NCBI RefSeq assembly: GCF_004804355.1
Contig: NZ_SRWZ01000002.1
Location: forward strand, 186,001 to 250,000
DNA length: 64,000 nt
From: Cognatitamlana onchidii
GTDB taxonomy: Bacteria > Bacteroidota > Bacteroidia > Flavobacteriales > Flavobacteriaceae
Direction of reading: 5' to 3'
Both the position numbers and the translations under genes were made by a program. Positions 46,161 through 54,973 of the stretch are shown here, piece by piece (positions within the stretch are counted from its first letter, which is position 1; each line of letters opens with the position of its first letter). Below the pieces are notes generated by a model. It saw only the letters and a list, made by a program, of their open reading frames with translations. It searched no databases and was not told where the DNA came from.

Positions 46161-46278
46161 AAAAGGACAGGTGCACGCCTATCCTTTTAAAGTTGTTTAC
46201 TTCTTTTAGGAGGGAAGTAAAGAAACACACGCCATACTTGATAAAACATGTGAATTTCAAAATTACAAAATTTTGAAA
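46161..46278 (+). other. Three successive hairpins in the susC leader
   Basis: Hairpin A (46161-46171 with 46178-46188) has 11 bp with one mismatch. Hairpin B (46196-46203 with 46214-46221) is a perfect 8-bp stem whose loop contains AGGAGG, a Shine-Dalgarno-like sequence. Hairpin C (46255-46264 with 46269-46278) is a perfect 10-bp stem. A role in post-transcriptional control is inferred only. Confidence 0.55.
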
Positions 46279-46384
46279 CATGATTATGTTTTTATCTGGT
46301 TAATAATAATGATTATAAGAGATTAAACTTCTAATAGTTTCTTTTCTAATTAAACTTTACTATTCAAACATTAAAAAACTAATT

Positions 46385-49300
46385 ATGAATTTAAAAAACA
46401 AACTAACGCTTATTGTAATATTATTATGCAGTATTACAGTTATTGCACAAGATGGGACAATTAGGGGTACGGTCGTATCGTCCACTGATAACATTCCCAT
46501 TCCTGGTGTAAATGTCATCGTCTTAAACACTACTAGAGGGGCTACAACAGATTTTGATGGTAACTATGAAATCAGAGCCAATGAAGGAGAAGTATTGCAG
46601 TTTTCATATGTTGGCTTTACTGCGCAAACAAAGATTATTGGAAATCAATCTACTATTAATGTATCCTTAGAAGAAGATGTATCTCAACTAGATGAGGTTG
46701 TGGTAATTGGTTATGGTACCCAGAAAAAGTCGCATTTAACAGGATCAGTTTCTAAAGTAGTAAACGAAAACTTAGAACAAATTGCTGTAGCTAGAGTAGA
46801 TGATGCTTTAATTGGGCAGGTTTCGGGTGTTAACATTCAAGCCACCGATGGTGGTGCTGGTGCTGCGCCAACTATTACCATAAGAGGTGTGGGTTCCATG
46901 GCAGGCGACTCAACGCCGTTAATTGTTGTTGATGGGGTTATTGTGGATTCCGATTTCTTGAGTGCACTTAACATGAATGATGTGAAATCTTTTGAAATAC
47001 TAAAGGACGCCGCTTCGTCATCAATTTATGGTTCTAAAGGTTCTAATGGTATTATTATGATTAGTATGAAAGATGGTGTGGAAGGAAAGACCCGAATTAA
47101 CTATAGTACATTTACAGGTTTTAAAGAAGCTATTCATAGTGATCCTTACACATTTTCTATTGAAGAAACTGCCAAAGCAGAGTTGGCGGCAAATGGGGTG
47201 CTTTCAGATAGAACAAAATACAAACAGCTTATAGGTATTGATAGATCTTGGCAAGATGTGATTTTTGATGGAGGAACTATCACAAGTCACTCACTTTCTA
47301 TAAGAGGCGGTAATAGTACAACCAAGTTTACGGCAAGTGCTAATTATGCTGAGGACGAAGGCGTACTCTTAACAGATAATTTTAAGAAGTATGGCATGCG
47401 CCTTAAGGTTGACACTAAACTGAGTGATAAATTTAAGTTTGGGGCTAGCTTAAGTCCATCTTACACTAATACAAGACGTTTTGATGGTTCCACACATGAT
47501 ATCTTAAGACAAACCAATTGGTTGCCTGTTTATCATGATGCCAATACGATAAGGTATGTTGACAGAAATCTCTACCCAGACGTTGAAATTGGGGATTACG
47601 CAACACAGCGTCATTTCGATAATTATGATTTGTATGGCAATGGTAGTGCTTTAGTGGATATTAGTAATACTTCAAACACAAACCCGGCAGCAAAGGTTAT
47701 AGAGAGAGAGCGTTTCGATAAAAAGTTTAAGACCTTTGGTAGTTTATATTTAGACTACAGTATCATTGAAGGGTTAAATTTTAGAACTATGCTTTCTGGT
47801 TCTTATCAAGATACCAGAAGAACAAGGTGGCAAGGTGTAAAGGCAAGTAGAAACGGAGCGGCAGCTGCAAGAATGGATGAAATTACGCAACGTCAAATAT
47901 ACCTTATATGGGATAACTTTTTAAGTTATAATAAAACCATTGGGAATCATGAAATAGGGGCCACTTTAGGATCTGTTGTTGAATCTAGAGATAGCTTTAA
48001 TTCCACGATAACAGGAACTGGATATACAACGGATGCAGTAAAGCAAATAACCAATGCCGCTTTAATTTCTAATGCAGATGCTTTTGAATGGCAAAAAAGA
48101 GGAATCTCTTATGTTGCGAGAGTTAATTATGCTTATGATAATAGATATTTAGCATCGTTTAGTTTTAGACGAGATGGTAGTTCTATTTTTGGATCAGATT
48201 ATAAATATGGTAATTTCCCAGCTGCCTCAGTAGGTTGGAACATTTCTAACGAAAGTTTTTTACAAGATAGTGATGTGTTAAGTAATTTAAAACTTAGAGC
48301 TAGCTATGGTGTAACGGGTAACGATAGACTAAATACAGGGAGTGTAGATCCCAACGTAAACACAAGCTCAAGTAGTTTAAGCACGGGGAATATTCTTGTA
48401 GATTTCTATCCTTATTTAGCCTTATTAAGTGCTGTTACGGCTAGTACAGAAGGTGCTATAACCCCAGGTTTTTCACCACTTAATATAGCTAATAATGGCT
48501 TAAAATGGGAGCGTTTAATAGAAATCAACCCTGGTATTGATTTTGGATTTTTTAGAAATAGGATTACTGGATCTTTAGATTGGTATCAAAGAACAAGTGA
48601 TCAGTTACTGCTTAACAACCCAATATCTTATACAACTGGTTTTAATAGCGCTTTGGTTAATTTGGGAGAAGTTAAAAATGAAGGATTTGAATTGGAATTG
48701 AGGACTAAAAACATAGCTTCAGAGAAATTTAAATGGAATTCAGCAATTATCGTGACAACTAATAAGAATACCCTTGTTGATTTTGGAGATTCCAACGGGC
48801 AAATTTCAAATGTCGATGAAAAGCGCGCTGCAGAATGGATTAACCTTGAAGGGCAACCAATTTCAACCTATTATGGATGGGTTGTTGATAAAGACATTCC
48901 ATTAGAAAACCTTAATAATGCCTACCATCCGGTTGGAGCTCAAGCCCAAGATGTATACGTAAAGGATTTGAATGGTGACGGTCTGATTGATGACGACGAT
49001 AAAGCGGCTTTAGGCGATCCTTATCCAGAATTAATATGGAGTTTTACAAATAGTTTTGAAATCGGTGCTATAGATTTTAGCTTTATGTTTCAAGGATCTC
49101 ATGGAGCAGAAATAAGAAACATGGGAGATCAATATTTGTTTAATCATTTTAATAGTGCACAGGATTTTAATACTTCAACTACTCCGGATCAGCAATTTAT
49201 TAAGCAAAAAATATTTACTAATGATATTATTCAAGATGCATCATACATTGCATTACGTAACTTAAATATAGGATATAACTTTTCTTCAGACGTTTTATCA

Positions 49301-49486
49301 AAACTAAAACTATCTAATTTAAGAATTTATGCAACAGGACAGAATTTAATGTACGTAAAAGCAGATGATTATACAGGTTTTAATCCAGAATCGATTGATA
49401 GAACAAGCCCAACCAATTATGGGTATCAAAGAGCTGGTTCACCTATCGCTAGAACGATATCATTAGGATTGAATTTAGATTTTTAA
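46385..49486 (+). CDS. SusC/RagA-family TonB-dependent transporter (alginate)
   Basis: The 1033-residue outer-membrane transporter has a signal peptide ending near TVIAQ, a carboxypeptidase-like regulatory domain (about residues 22-95: IRGTVVSSTDNIPIPGVNVI), the TonB-box-like LDEVVVIGYGTQKKSHLTGS, a plug with ITIRGVGSMAGDSTPLIVVDGV and SSIYGSKGSNGIIMISMKDG, and a 22-strand barrel ending SLGLNLDF. It imports oligosaccharides with the lipoprotein SusD as lid, driven by TonB. Alginate oligomers are inferred as substrate from its neighbours. It is 24 bp before susD and preceded by operator 3. Confidence 0.94.
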   Translation: MNLKNKLTLIVILLCSITVIAQDGTIRGTVVSSTDNIPIPGVNVIVLNTTRGATTDFDGNYEIRANEGEVLQFSYVGFTAQTKIIGNQSTINVSLEEDVSQLDEVVVIGYGTQKKSHLTGSVSKVVNENLEQIAVARVDDALIGQVSGVNIQATDGGAGAAPTITIRGVGSMAGDSTPLIVVDGVIVDSDFLSALNMNDVKSFEILKDAASSSIYGSKGSNGIIMISMKDGVEGKTRINYSTFTGFKEAIHSDPYTFSIEETAKAELAANGVLSDRTKYKQLIGIDRSWQDVIFDGGTITSHSLSIRGGNSTTKFTASANYAEDEGVLLTDNFKKYGMRLKVDTKLSDKFKFGASLSPSYTNTRRFDGSTHDILRQTNWLPVYHDANTIRYVDRNLYPDVEIGDYATQRHFDNYDLYGNGSALVDISNTSNTNPAAKVIERERFDKKFKTFGSLYLDYSIIEGLNFRTMLSGSYQDTRRTRWQGVKASRNGAAAARMDEITQRQIYLIWDNFLSYNKTIGNHEIGATLGSVVESRDSFNSTITGTGYTTDAVKQITNAALISNADAFEWQKRGISYVARVNYAYDNRYLASFSFRRDGSSIFGSDYKYGNFPAASVGWNISNESFLQDSDVLSNLKLRASYGVTGNDRLNTGSVDPNVNTSSSSLSTGNILVDFYPYLALLSAVTASTEGAITPGFSPLNIANNGLKWERLIEINPGIDFGFFRNRITGSLDWYQRTSDQLLLNNPISYTTGFNSALVNLGEVKNEGFELELRTKNIASEKFKWNSAIIVTTNKNTLVDFGDSNGQISNVDEKRAAEWINLEGQPISTYYGWVVDKDIPLENLNNAYHPVGAQAQDVYVKDLNGDGLIDDDDKAALGDPYPELIWSFTNSFEIGAIDFSFMFQGSHGAEIRNMGDQYLFNHFNSAQDFNTSTTPDQQFIKQKIFTNDIIQDASYIALRNLNIGYNFSSDVLSKLKLSNLRIYATGQNLMYVKADDYTGFNPESIDRTSPTNYGYQRAGSPIARTISLGLNLDF

Positions 49487-49510
49487 AAGACGCATTTAAC
49501 AATATATATT

Positions 49511-50941
49511 ATGAAAGAATTAAAAATTATAATCGTACTATTAATTGGAATTGTGATCTCTTCCTGTGATAGTGATTTTTTATCGCCAGAACCTAGTTCA
49601 GGTATCACATCGGCGACTTATTATAAGGATGCTTCCGAAGTTCAAACAGCAATTATTGCCATTTATGACGGTATTCAAGGAATCAATAGTACAAGAACAC
49701 AAGATTTGCATGCTGTGCAATATGAGTATTATTTAACAGAAATGCGCAGTGATAATACACGTACAAAAAGTCAAGAAGGTGAGGCTGCGCAATTTGAATC
49801 TTATAGTGTAGAAGCTACAAACGGTATTGTATCAAACTATTATGGTAGCTTTTTTAATGTTATAATGAGAGCTAATACAGTATTAGCCAATTTAGATGTA
49901 GTAACAGATCCAGATACTAAAAAGGCTTTTGAAGCTGAAGCTAAATTTTTAAGAGCTTATGCTTATTTTAATTTGGTTAGACTTTTTGGAGACTTGCCAT
50001 TAATAGACCGTGTTATTGGACCTCTTGAAAAAGAAATACAGTACACTAGAGTTTCTACATCGACAATTTATGATCTTATTGAAAATGACTTAGAAACAGC
50101 AGTGGTAGGGTTGGATAATTCTTATACTACAAGGGCATCCAAAGCAGCAGCACAGGCTTTACTAGCTAAGGTCTATCTAACAGATGACAAGAACTACTCA
50201 AGAGCCCAATCACTATGTGAAGACGTTATGGGTAGTGGATTTGAATTGTTGGATAATTTTAATGATGTATTCTACACTGAGAGAAACAAAGAAATAATTT
50301 TCGCCATTGGTTTCGAGTCTGGACTAACTGCAGATAGTCAAAACTTTTCTGCAGAGTGGTTAAACGGTGTTGGAAGAACAGTTGGTGTAAATTATGTTAC
50401 TACCGATGCAGTTAATGCTTTGGAAGAATCTGGAGGCGATAGAACGGCGTTTTCTTATAGAATTGACCCTGCTCAAATATCACAGAATCAAGTGACAAAA
50501 TATTTACCAGATGGTCAAGACGGAGGTGATGACGGCCGAACTTTTGAAGGTGATGCCAGATTAGCAGGTAATGATTGGATTGTTTTACGCTACGCCGATG
50601 TATTATTAATGCATGCAGAGGCTATTATGGCTGGTGCTTTAGAAACTACGAGTAGCAATGCTATAGAATCATACAACAAGGTAAGAGAACGAGCTGGCTT
50701 AGAAGACGATGAAGATGGAACGCTAACTATTGATGAGTTACTTTTAGAAAGACGTGTTGAACTTGCTTTTGAAAACCAAAGATTGTTTGACCTTATTAGA
50801 TTAGGTAAAGCTCAGGAAGTACTATCCGCTTTTTCAGCAGCAAATGGCTATAATTTCGCCTCTACAGATTTAATTCTACCAATACCCCAGAGAGAAATTA
50901 ATTTGAGTCAAGGACTAATGAGTCAGAATCCTGGCTACTAA
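49511..50941 (+). CDS. SusD/RagB-family lipoprotein
   Basis: The 476-residue protein is a surface lipoprotein (IVISSC, cysteine 19) with TPR-like helices, typical of SusD. SusD hallmarks include AEAKFLRAYAYFNLVRLFGDLPLI (about residues 138-160, split here) and the C-terminal LLERRVELAFENQRLFDLIR with LPIPQREINLSQGLMSQNPGY. It captures oligosaccharides and closes over the SusC barrel. The gene follows susC by 24 bp. Alginate is inferred from context. Confidence 0.94.
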   Translation: MKELKIIIVLLIGIVISSCDSDFLSPEPSSGITSATYYKDASEVQTAIIAIYDGIQGINSTRTQDLHAVQYEYYLTEMRSDNTRTKSQEGEAAQFESYSVEATNGIVSNYYGSFFNVIMRANTVLANLDVVTDPDTKKAFEAEAKFLRAYAYFNLVRLFGDLPLIDRVIGPLEKEIQYTRVSTSTIYDLIENDLETAVVGLDNSYTTRASKAAAQALLAKVYLTDDKNYSRAQSLCEDVMGSGFELLDNFNDVFYTERNKEIIFAIGFESGLTADSQNFSAEWLNGVGRTVGVNYVTTDAVNALEESGGDRTAFSYRIDPAQISQNQVTKYLPDGQDGGDDGRTFEGDARLAGNDWIVLRYADVLLMHAEAIMAGALETTSSNAIESYNKVRERAGLEDDEDGTLTIDELLLERRVELAFENQRLFDLIRLGKAQEVLSAFSAANGYNFASTDLILPIPQREINLSQGLMSQNPGY

Positions 50942-50970
50942 AAACAGTTTTAATTTTTAAAATAGAAAAC

Positions 50971-51987
50971 ATGAAAAATATAAACAACTTACAAAAAGTA
51001 CTTTTCGCTGTAATAGCTGGAGCCGCATTTTGTATAACATCTTGTGATCCTTCTATTGAGGCATTGAAATATGATTTGCCGGAAGCTAATTCAATACCTG
51101 ATGCTACTCCACCCCAAGCATCTTTTTCGGCTAGCGTAACTTCAGATTACTTAACGTACGCATTTAGTAATACATCTATTAGTGCTACAGATTACGCATG
51201 GGACTTTGGTGATGGTAACACCTCCACAGAACGGGAAGGTATGAATACCTTTCCTAGCGAGGGTACATATACAGTTACCTTGCGTGCTTCAGATAAGTTG
51301 AACGTAGTCAGTGAATTTACCCAAACAATTGAAGTTGTTGAACCAGATGAGCCACCAGCCATTGTACCTGCTTTGGTAAATGCTGATTTTAACAAAATAC
51401 CTAAATCTTCAGGATCAGATTGCGCATGTTCTGGATGGATTAACAAAAAGATTGGAGATCAAGGGGAGTCGTCTTCTGGTAATGGCGGGTCTGATAATGT
51501 GGTGAAGTTTGATAATAATGAACCAGATGCAATATATCAGGAGTTTGCTATTACACCAAATGCCGATTATTCTATAGAGATTGTAACTCAGTTTAAACCT
51601 CTAACATCGGGAGGTGTGTATCCAAGTAAACTTGAGTTAAGAGTCTTGGCTGGGTCTGGTTATGATGATGGTTATACACCAACATATTACACAGATGCGT
51701 CACTTATGCCACAAGGTAATAGTGATACAGGATATTGGGGTTATAATTCGGTTGCTCAGGTGGAAGATGAAGCCAATAACCTGATGGTGAAGGTACAAGA
51801 AAATCCTAATGATGATGGTTATTTGACTTATACTTATACCTTTAATACTGGAAATAACGATAGTGTTGCTCTCTTTGTAAGAGGTATTGGTGGGCCTGCT
51901 ACAGGTGGTGGTGGTAGTGATTTAGGTTATAATAGTGGTGACGAAGAGATAAGAGCAGATTATGTTACTATCACACCGGTAGAATAA
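50971..51987 (+). CDS. PKD-domain surface lipoprotein, probable alginate-binding protein
   Basis: The 338-residue lipoprotein (CITSC, cysteine 25) has a PKD domain (about residues 50-128: ATDYAWDFGDGNTSTEREGM, YTVTLRASDK) and a C-terminal beta-sandwich (about 135-338) that resembles carbohydrate-binding modules and ends in ADYVTITPVE. It occupies the SusE/SusF-like position after susD, where glycan-binding proteins sit. It has no catalytic motif. Comparable PKD lipoproteins occur in other flavobacterial alginate loci, including the one of Zobellia. Confidence 0.87.
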   Translation: MKNINNLQKVLFAVIAGAAFCITSCDPSIEALKYDLPEANSIPDATPPQASFSASVTSDYLTYAFSNTSISATDYAWDFGDGNTSTEREGMNTFPSEGTYTVTLRASDKLNVVSEFTQTIEVVEPDEPPAIVPALVNADFNKIPKSSGSDCACSGWINKKIGDQGESSSGNGGSDNVVKFDNNEPDAIYQEFAITPNADYSIEIVTQFKPLTSGGVYPSKLELRVLAGSGYDDGYTPTYYTDASLMPQGNSDTGYWGYNSVAQVEDEANNLMVKVQENPNDDGYLTYTYTFNTGNNDSVALFVRGIGGPATGGGGSDLGYNSGDEEIRADYVTITPVE

Positions 51988-52042
51988 ACTTGCATTTATC
52001 AATTAATAGAGGATTAAAAAGAAAAAAATTGTTGTAGATATC

Positions 52043-52966
52043 ATGGTTCACATCCGAATAAAAATATTAATAGCGTCAATTTTAGTTAGTTTTATATCTG
52101 TAAGCGGTACTTGTCAAAACGAGAACAGTACCGTTTCAGATACGGATGTGAAAATTGAAAAGAAGAAAAAAAAGAAGAAGAAAAAAGGCAAAGTGAAATT
52201 ACCAGATATTGATTTGAGTCATTGGAAGGTAACACTGCCAGTTACCAATGATAAAGGGAAACCTTATGAGATAAGTCCGCCGGAAATATTTGATTTTGCA
52301 AGTAACCCTATTGCAAGACCGTATATGTATATTGATTCAACTAAAGGGGCTATTGTATTTCATGCTATGCCAACAGATTCTAAAACAAGAAACACTAAAT
52401 ATACACGCTCTGAGTTAAGAGAACAAATGGTGCCAGGAGATAACAATGTAAACTGGACTTTTAAACAGGGCGGAAACTTGAAGGGTAAACTGGCCATGGA
52501 ACAAACTTCTAGAGATTCTGAAGGAAAGTATCATAGAACGATAATTATGCAGATTCATGGCCGTTTAACTAATGAGCAAAGAGATTTGATTGGAGAAGAT
52601 GACAATAATGCACCACCTATTTTAAAGATTTATTGGGATAAAGGCAAAGTGAGGGTTAAAACAAAAGTGCTGAAAAACATAAACGCTAGTTATGAAGAGC
52701 TATTGCATGAAGATGCTTGGGATGATGATGACGGTTTTAATTTCGAACAAGAGGTAGGGTTTAGGAAATTTACGCTTGAGGTTCAGGTATCAGATGGAAA
52801 AATGGTAATAATTTTAAACGGTAGTGAATATAAAGTTTATGAAGGTATTCATATGAAGAAATGGGGTGTATTTGAAAATTATTTTAAGGCAGGAAACTAT
52901 TTCCAGTCAAGAGATCCAGGATCTTTTTCAAAAGTGAGATATTACGAATTAGAAGTAAGTCACTAA
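52043..52966 (+). CDS. PL7-family alginate lyase with poly-lysine linker
   Basis: The 307-residue protein has a signal peptide and then a run of lysines (residues about 40-51) before the PL7 jelly roll. All three PL7 motifs are intact: TRSELREQ (Arg122-Arg126), QIH (170-172) and YFKAGNYFQ (280-288), where Tyr286 is the catalytic tyrosine and His172 the partner. It is expected to depolymerise alginate. A Cys at 24 follows SGT, a poor lipobox, so anchoring is uncertain. The 13-bp (EKKKK...) repetitive coding is not codon shift noise: the frame stays open on both sides. It precedes a paralogous PL7. Confidence 0.9.
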   Translation: MVHIRIKILIASILVSFISVSGTCQNENSTVSDTDVKIEKKKKKKKKKGKVKLPDIDLSHWKVTLPVTNDKGKPYEISPPEIFDFASNPIARPYMYIDSTKGAIVFHAMPTDSKTRNTKYTRSELREQMVPGDNNVNWTFKQGGNLKGKLAMEQTSRDSEGKYHRTIIMQIHGRLTNEQRDLIGEDDNNAPPILKIYWDKGKVRVKTKVLKNINASYEELLHEDAWDDDDGFNFEQEVGFRKFTLEVQVSDGKMVIILNGSEYKVYEGIHMKKWGVFENYFKAGNYFQSRDPGSFSKVRYYELEVSH

Positions 52967-52976
52967 AATCGGGTTA

Positions 52977-53921
52977 ATGAAATTGAGTTTAAGACACATA
53001 AATATGGGTTTTGCTTTTACTGTACTTAGCATGACAAGTATACTTAATTCTTGTGATGCAAAGTCAGAGGATGAACTTCCTCAAGAAGAATTAGTAGAAA
53101 AACCTTTTTTAGAAAGAGATGAGCAAACGGAACAAAAAGAAGAAGAAACACTATCTGGTACGTTTAAATTGCCAAATATAAAACTAGATAATTGGAAAGT
53201 AACTTTACCTATTGGAAGACCAACAGAGGTTTCACCTCCTGAAATTTTGAATTATGCAACTAATGAAACGTTAAAGCCATTTTTTTATAACGATTCTATT
53301 AATGGAGCTTTGGTATTTTACACATATCCTGGGGCATCAACTGCCAACTCGTCGTATTCACGAACAGAGTTGAGAGAGCAAATGGTTTCTGGTAGTAATA
53401 GTACTAATTGGACTTTTGCTCAAGGTGGTAATATGAAAGGTGTTTTGCAAATGGATACTATATCTAGGGCTGTCAATGGTAATTATCATAGAACTATTAT
53501 TATGCAAATACATGGTAGATTGACTAATGCTCAGCGTGATTTAATAGGACAAAAGGATAATAATGCCCCTCCAGTTTTAAAAATTTATTGGACGGCAGGT
53601 AGAGTACGAGTAAAGACAAAAGTATTAAAGGATCTCAATACCTCAGATATCGATATTCTAAAAACAGATTCATGGGGTGACGATCCTGGGTATACCTTCT
53701 CTGAATATGTTGGTTTTGAGAGATTTAGATTAGAGGTTAAGGTTGGGAAAGGGAGAATGGAAGTGATTTTAAATAATAAAGAATCTGTAGTTTATAATGA
53801 TATTCATATGCAAAAGTGGGGTGTTTTTGAAAACTACTTTAAGGCTGGTAATTATCTGTCAACCAAAGATGAAGGTGCTTTTGCACGAGTAAAATACTAT
53901 GAACTAGAGGTAACTCACTAA
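52977..53921 (+). CDS. PL7-family alginate lyase lipoprotein, paralogue of the preceding gene
   Basis: The 314-residue protein has a lipobox-like ILNSC (cysteine 26), an acidic linker (about residues 30-55, rich in E) and a PL7 domain with RTELREQ, QIH and YFKAGNY (Tyr293 catalytic). Over the catalytic domain it is clearly related to the preceding PL7, sharing stretches such as KWGVFENYFKAGNY and YHRTIIMQIHGRLTN. The two differ in the linker: basic upstream and acidic here. It begins 10 bp after the previous stop and ends unit 3, before the regulator. Confidence 0.92.
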   Translation: MKLSLRHINMGFAFTVLSMTSILNSCDAKSEDELPQEELVEKPFLERDEQTEQKEEETLSGTFKLPNIKLDNWKVTLPIGRPTEVSPPEILNYATNETLKPFFYNDSINGALVFYTYPGASTANSSYSRTELREQMVSGSNSTNWTFAQGGNMKGVLQMDTISRAVNGNYHRTIIMQIHGRLTNAQRDLIGQKDNNAPPVLKIYWTAGRVRVKTKVLKDLNTSDIDILKTDSWGDDPGYTFSEYVGFERFRLEVKVGKGRMEVILNNKESVVYNDIHMQKWGVFENYFKAGNYLSTKDEGAFARVKYYELEVTH

Positions 53922-54058
53922 TACCGTCGGAGTTTTTTATGAACGGTTTAATTTGAGTTGCTTTGAGTTGAGTTTTATTGGTGATATATTTGACCATTAA
54001 AATTCAAGGTAAAAGCCTAAGTTTTAAGCATTTTTTGTTAATTTAACAGTTATGTTAT

Positions 54059-54068
54059 TTGAAAACCA
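54059..54068 (+). promoter_or_regulatory. Possible operator half-box before the GntR regulator gene
   Basis: TTG-AAAA-CCA at 54059-54068 is one base from TGG-N4-CCA, and lies 17 bp before the regulator's ATG. The same imperfect form is found as the fourth box of operator 1 (35844-35853). It could mark weak autoregulation. Confidence 0.4.
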
Positions 54069-54084
54069 GTTATAGAAGGATATT

Positions 54085-54789
54085 ATGAAACTTGAAACAC
54101 TAATAGTAAGCGATAATCAGGACATACAAAATGGTATTATAGGAAAGATCAAAGAATTGATAAATTATAAAAATTTGGAGCCTGGTGATAAACTACCATC
54201 TGAACGTATGCTATCTGAAAAATTTGGAGTTACAAGAAGCAATGTTAGGGATGCCATCCAGAAATTAGAGTTTTATGGTTTATTAAAATCGATTCCTCAA
54301 AGTGGAACTTTTGTAGCCAACATTGGTGTGATAGCTATGAATGGTATGATAGACGATATTTTAAGATTGGAGACCCCCGATTTTAAGTCTTTGGTAGAGA
54401 CAAGAATTCTATTAGAGTTAAAAACCGTTCGATTAGCTGCCCTAAGAAGAACTGATGAAGACTTGAAAAATATAGAAACGGCTTTAAACGATTATAAGCA
54501 AAAGGTATTATCTGGTCAGGATGCTGTTCAAGAAGATTTACTTTTTCATTTAGCCATAGCTAAAGCTAGTGGAAATAGTACGATGAACACATTTATGTTG
54601 ACAATTACACCGCAGATTATAATGAATTTTGAAAAATACCACGTCTGTGATAAAAATCAAGCCGTACTCGGAATTAAAGAGCATACAGATATTTTTGAGG
54701 CTATTAAAAATCAAGACTCTAAAATGGCCAAACAAAAAATGAAAGATCATTTTAGTGTATTATATCAATATTGCTACAATGTAAAATAA
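54085..54789 (+). CDS. GntR (FadR subfamily) transcriptional regulator, AusR-like
   Basis: The 234-residue protein has an N-terminal winged-helix domain (about residues 12-78) with PGDKLPSERMLSEKFGVTRS and IPQSGTFVA, and a C-terminal FCD ligand-binding domain with LVETRILLELKTVRLAA and DLLFHLAIAKASGNSTM, containing the histidines likely to bind a metal or ligand. It resembles AusR of Zobellia galactanivorans, a repressor of alginate catabolism. The TGG-N4-CCA operators at 35797, 43094 and 46067 are the obvious targets. Ligand, possibly KDG or KDPG, is not known from sequence. Confidence 0.88.
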   Translation: MKLETLIVSDNQDIQNGIIGKIKELINYKNLEPGDKLPSERMLSEKFGVTRSNVRDAIQKLEFYGLLKSIPQSGTFVANIGVIAMNGMIDDILRLETPDFKSLVETRILLELKTVRLAALRRTDEDLKNIETALNDYKQKVLSGQDAVQEDLLFHLAIAKASGNSTMNTFMLTITPQIIMNFEKYHVCDKNQAVLGIKEHTDIFEAIKNQDSKMAKQKMKDHFSVLYQYCYNVK

Positions 54790-54973
54790 CAAAGTACTAT
54801 TAGTAAATAGAATTGCACGCTTCTATTTACTAATGTAGAAAATACTTTAGGAGGGGAGTGTACTTCGCTATTTTAGTTATAAAGCTATAGTCAAGACATT
54901 CTTATTAAGCATTTATCCGCAGCACCGTTATGTTGTGGGGCTAGTATGTATTTGAACAATTAATAAGATAAAT

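Larger units (their letters stand above)
45971..46384 (+). other. 414-bp regulatory leader before susC
   Basis: This gap holds promoter 3, operator 3 and a long susC leader of about 300 nt. The leader contains three hairpins at 46161-46188, 46196-46221 and 46255-46278. No open frame is recognised. Confidence 0.7.

Noticed and set aside
52160-52200. Lysine-codon run suspected to be a frameshift-prone slippage or sequencing error
   Set aside because: The reading frame continues intact into a normal PL7 domain with all motifs, so it is treated as a real poly-lysine linker.
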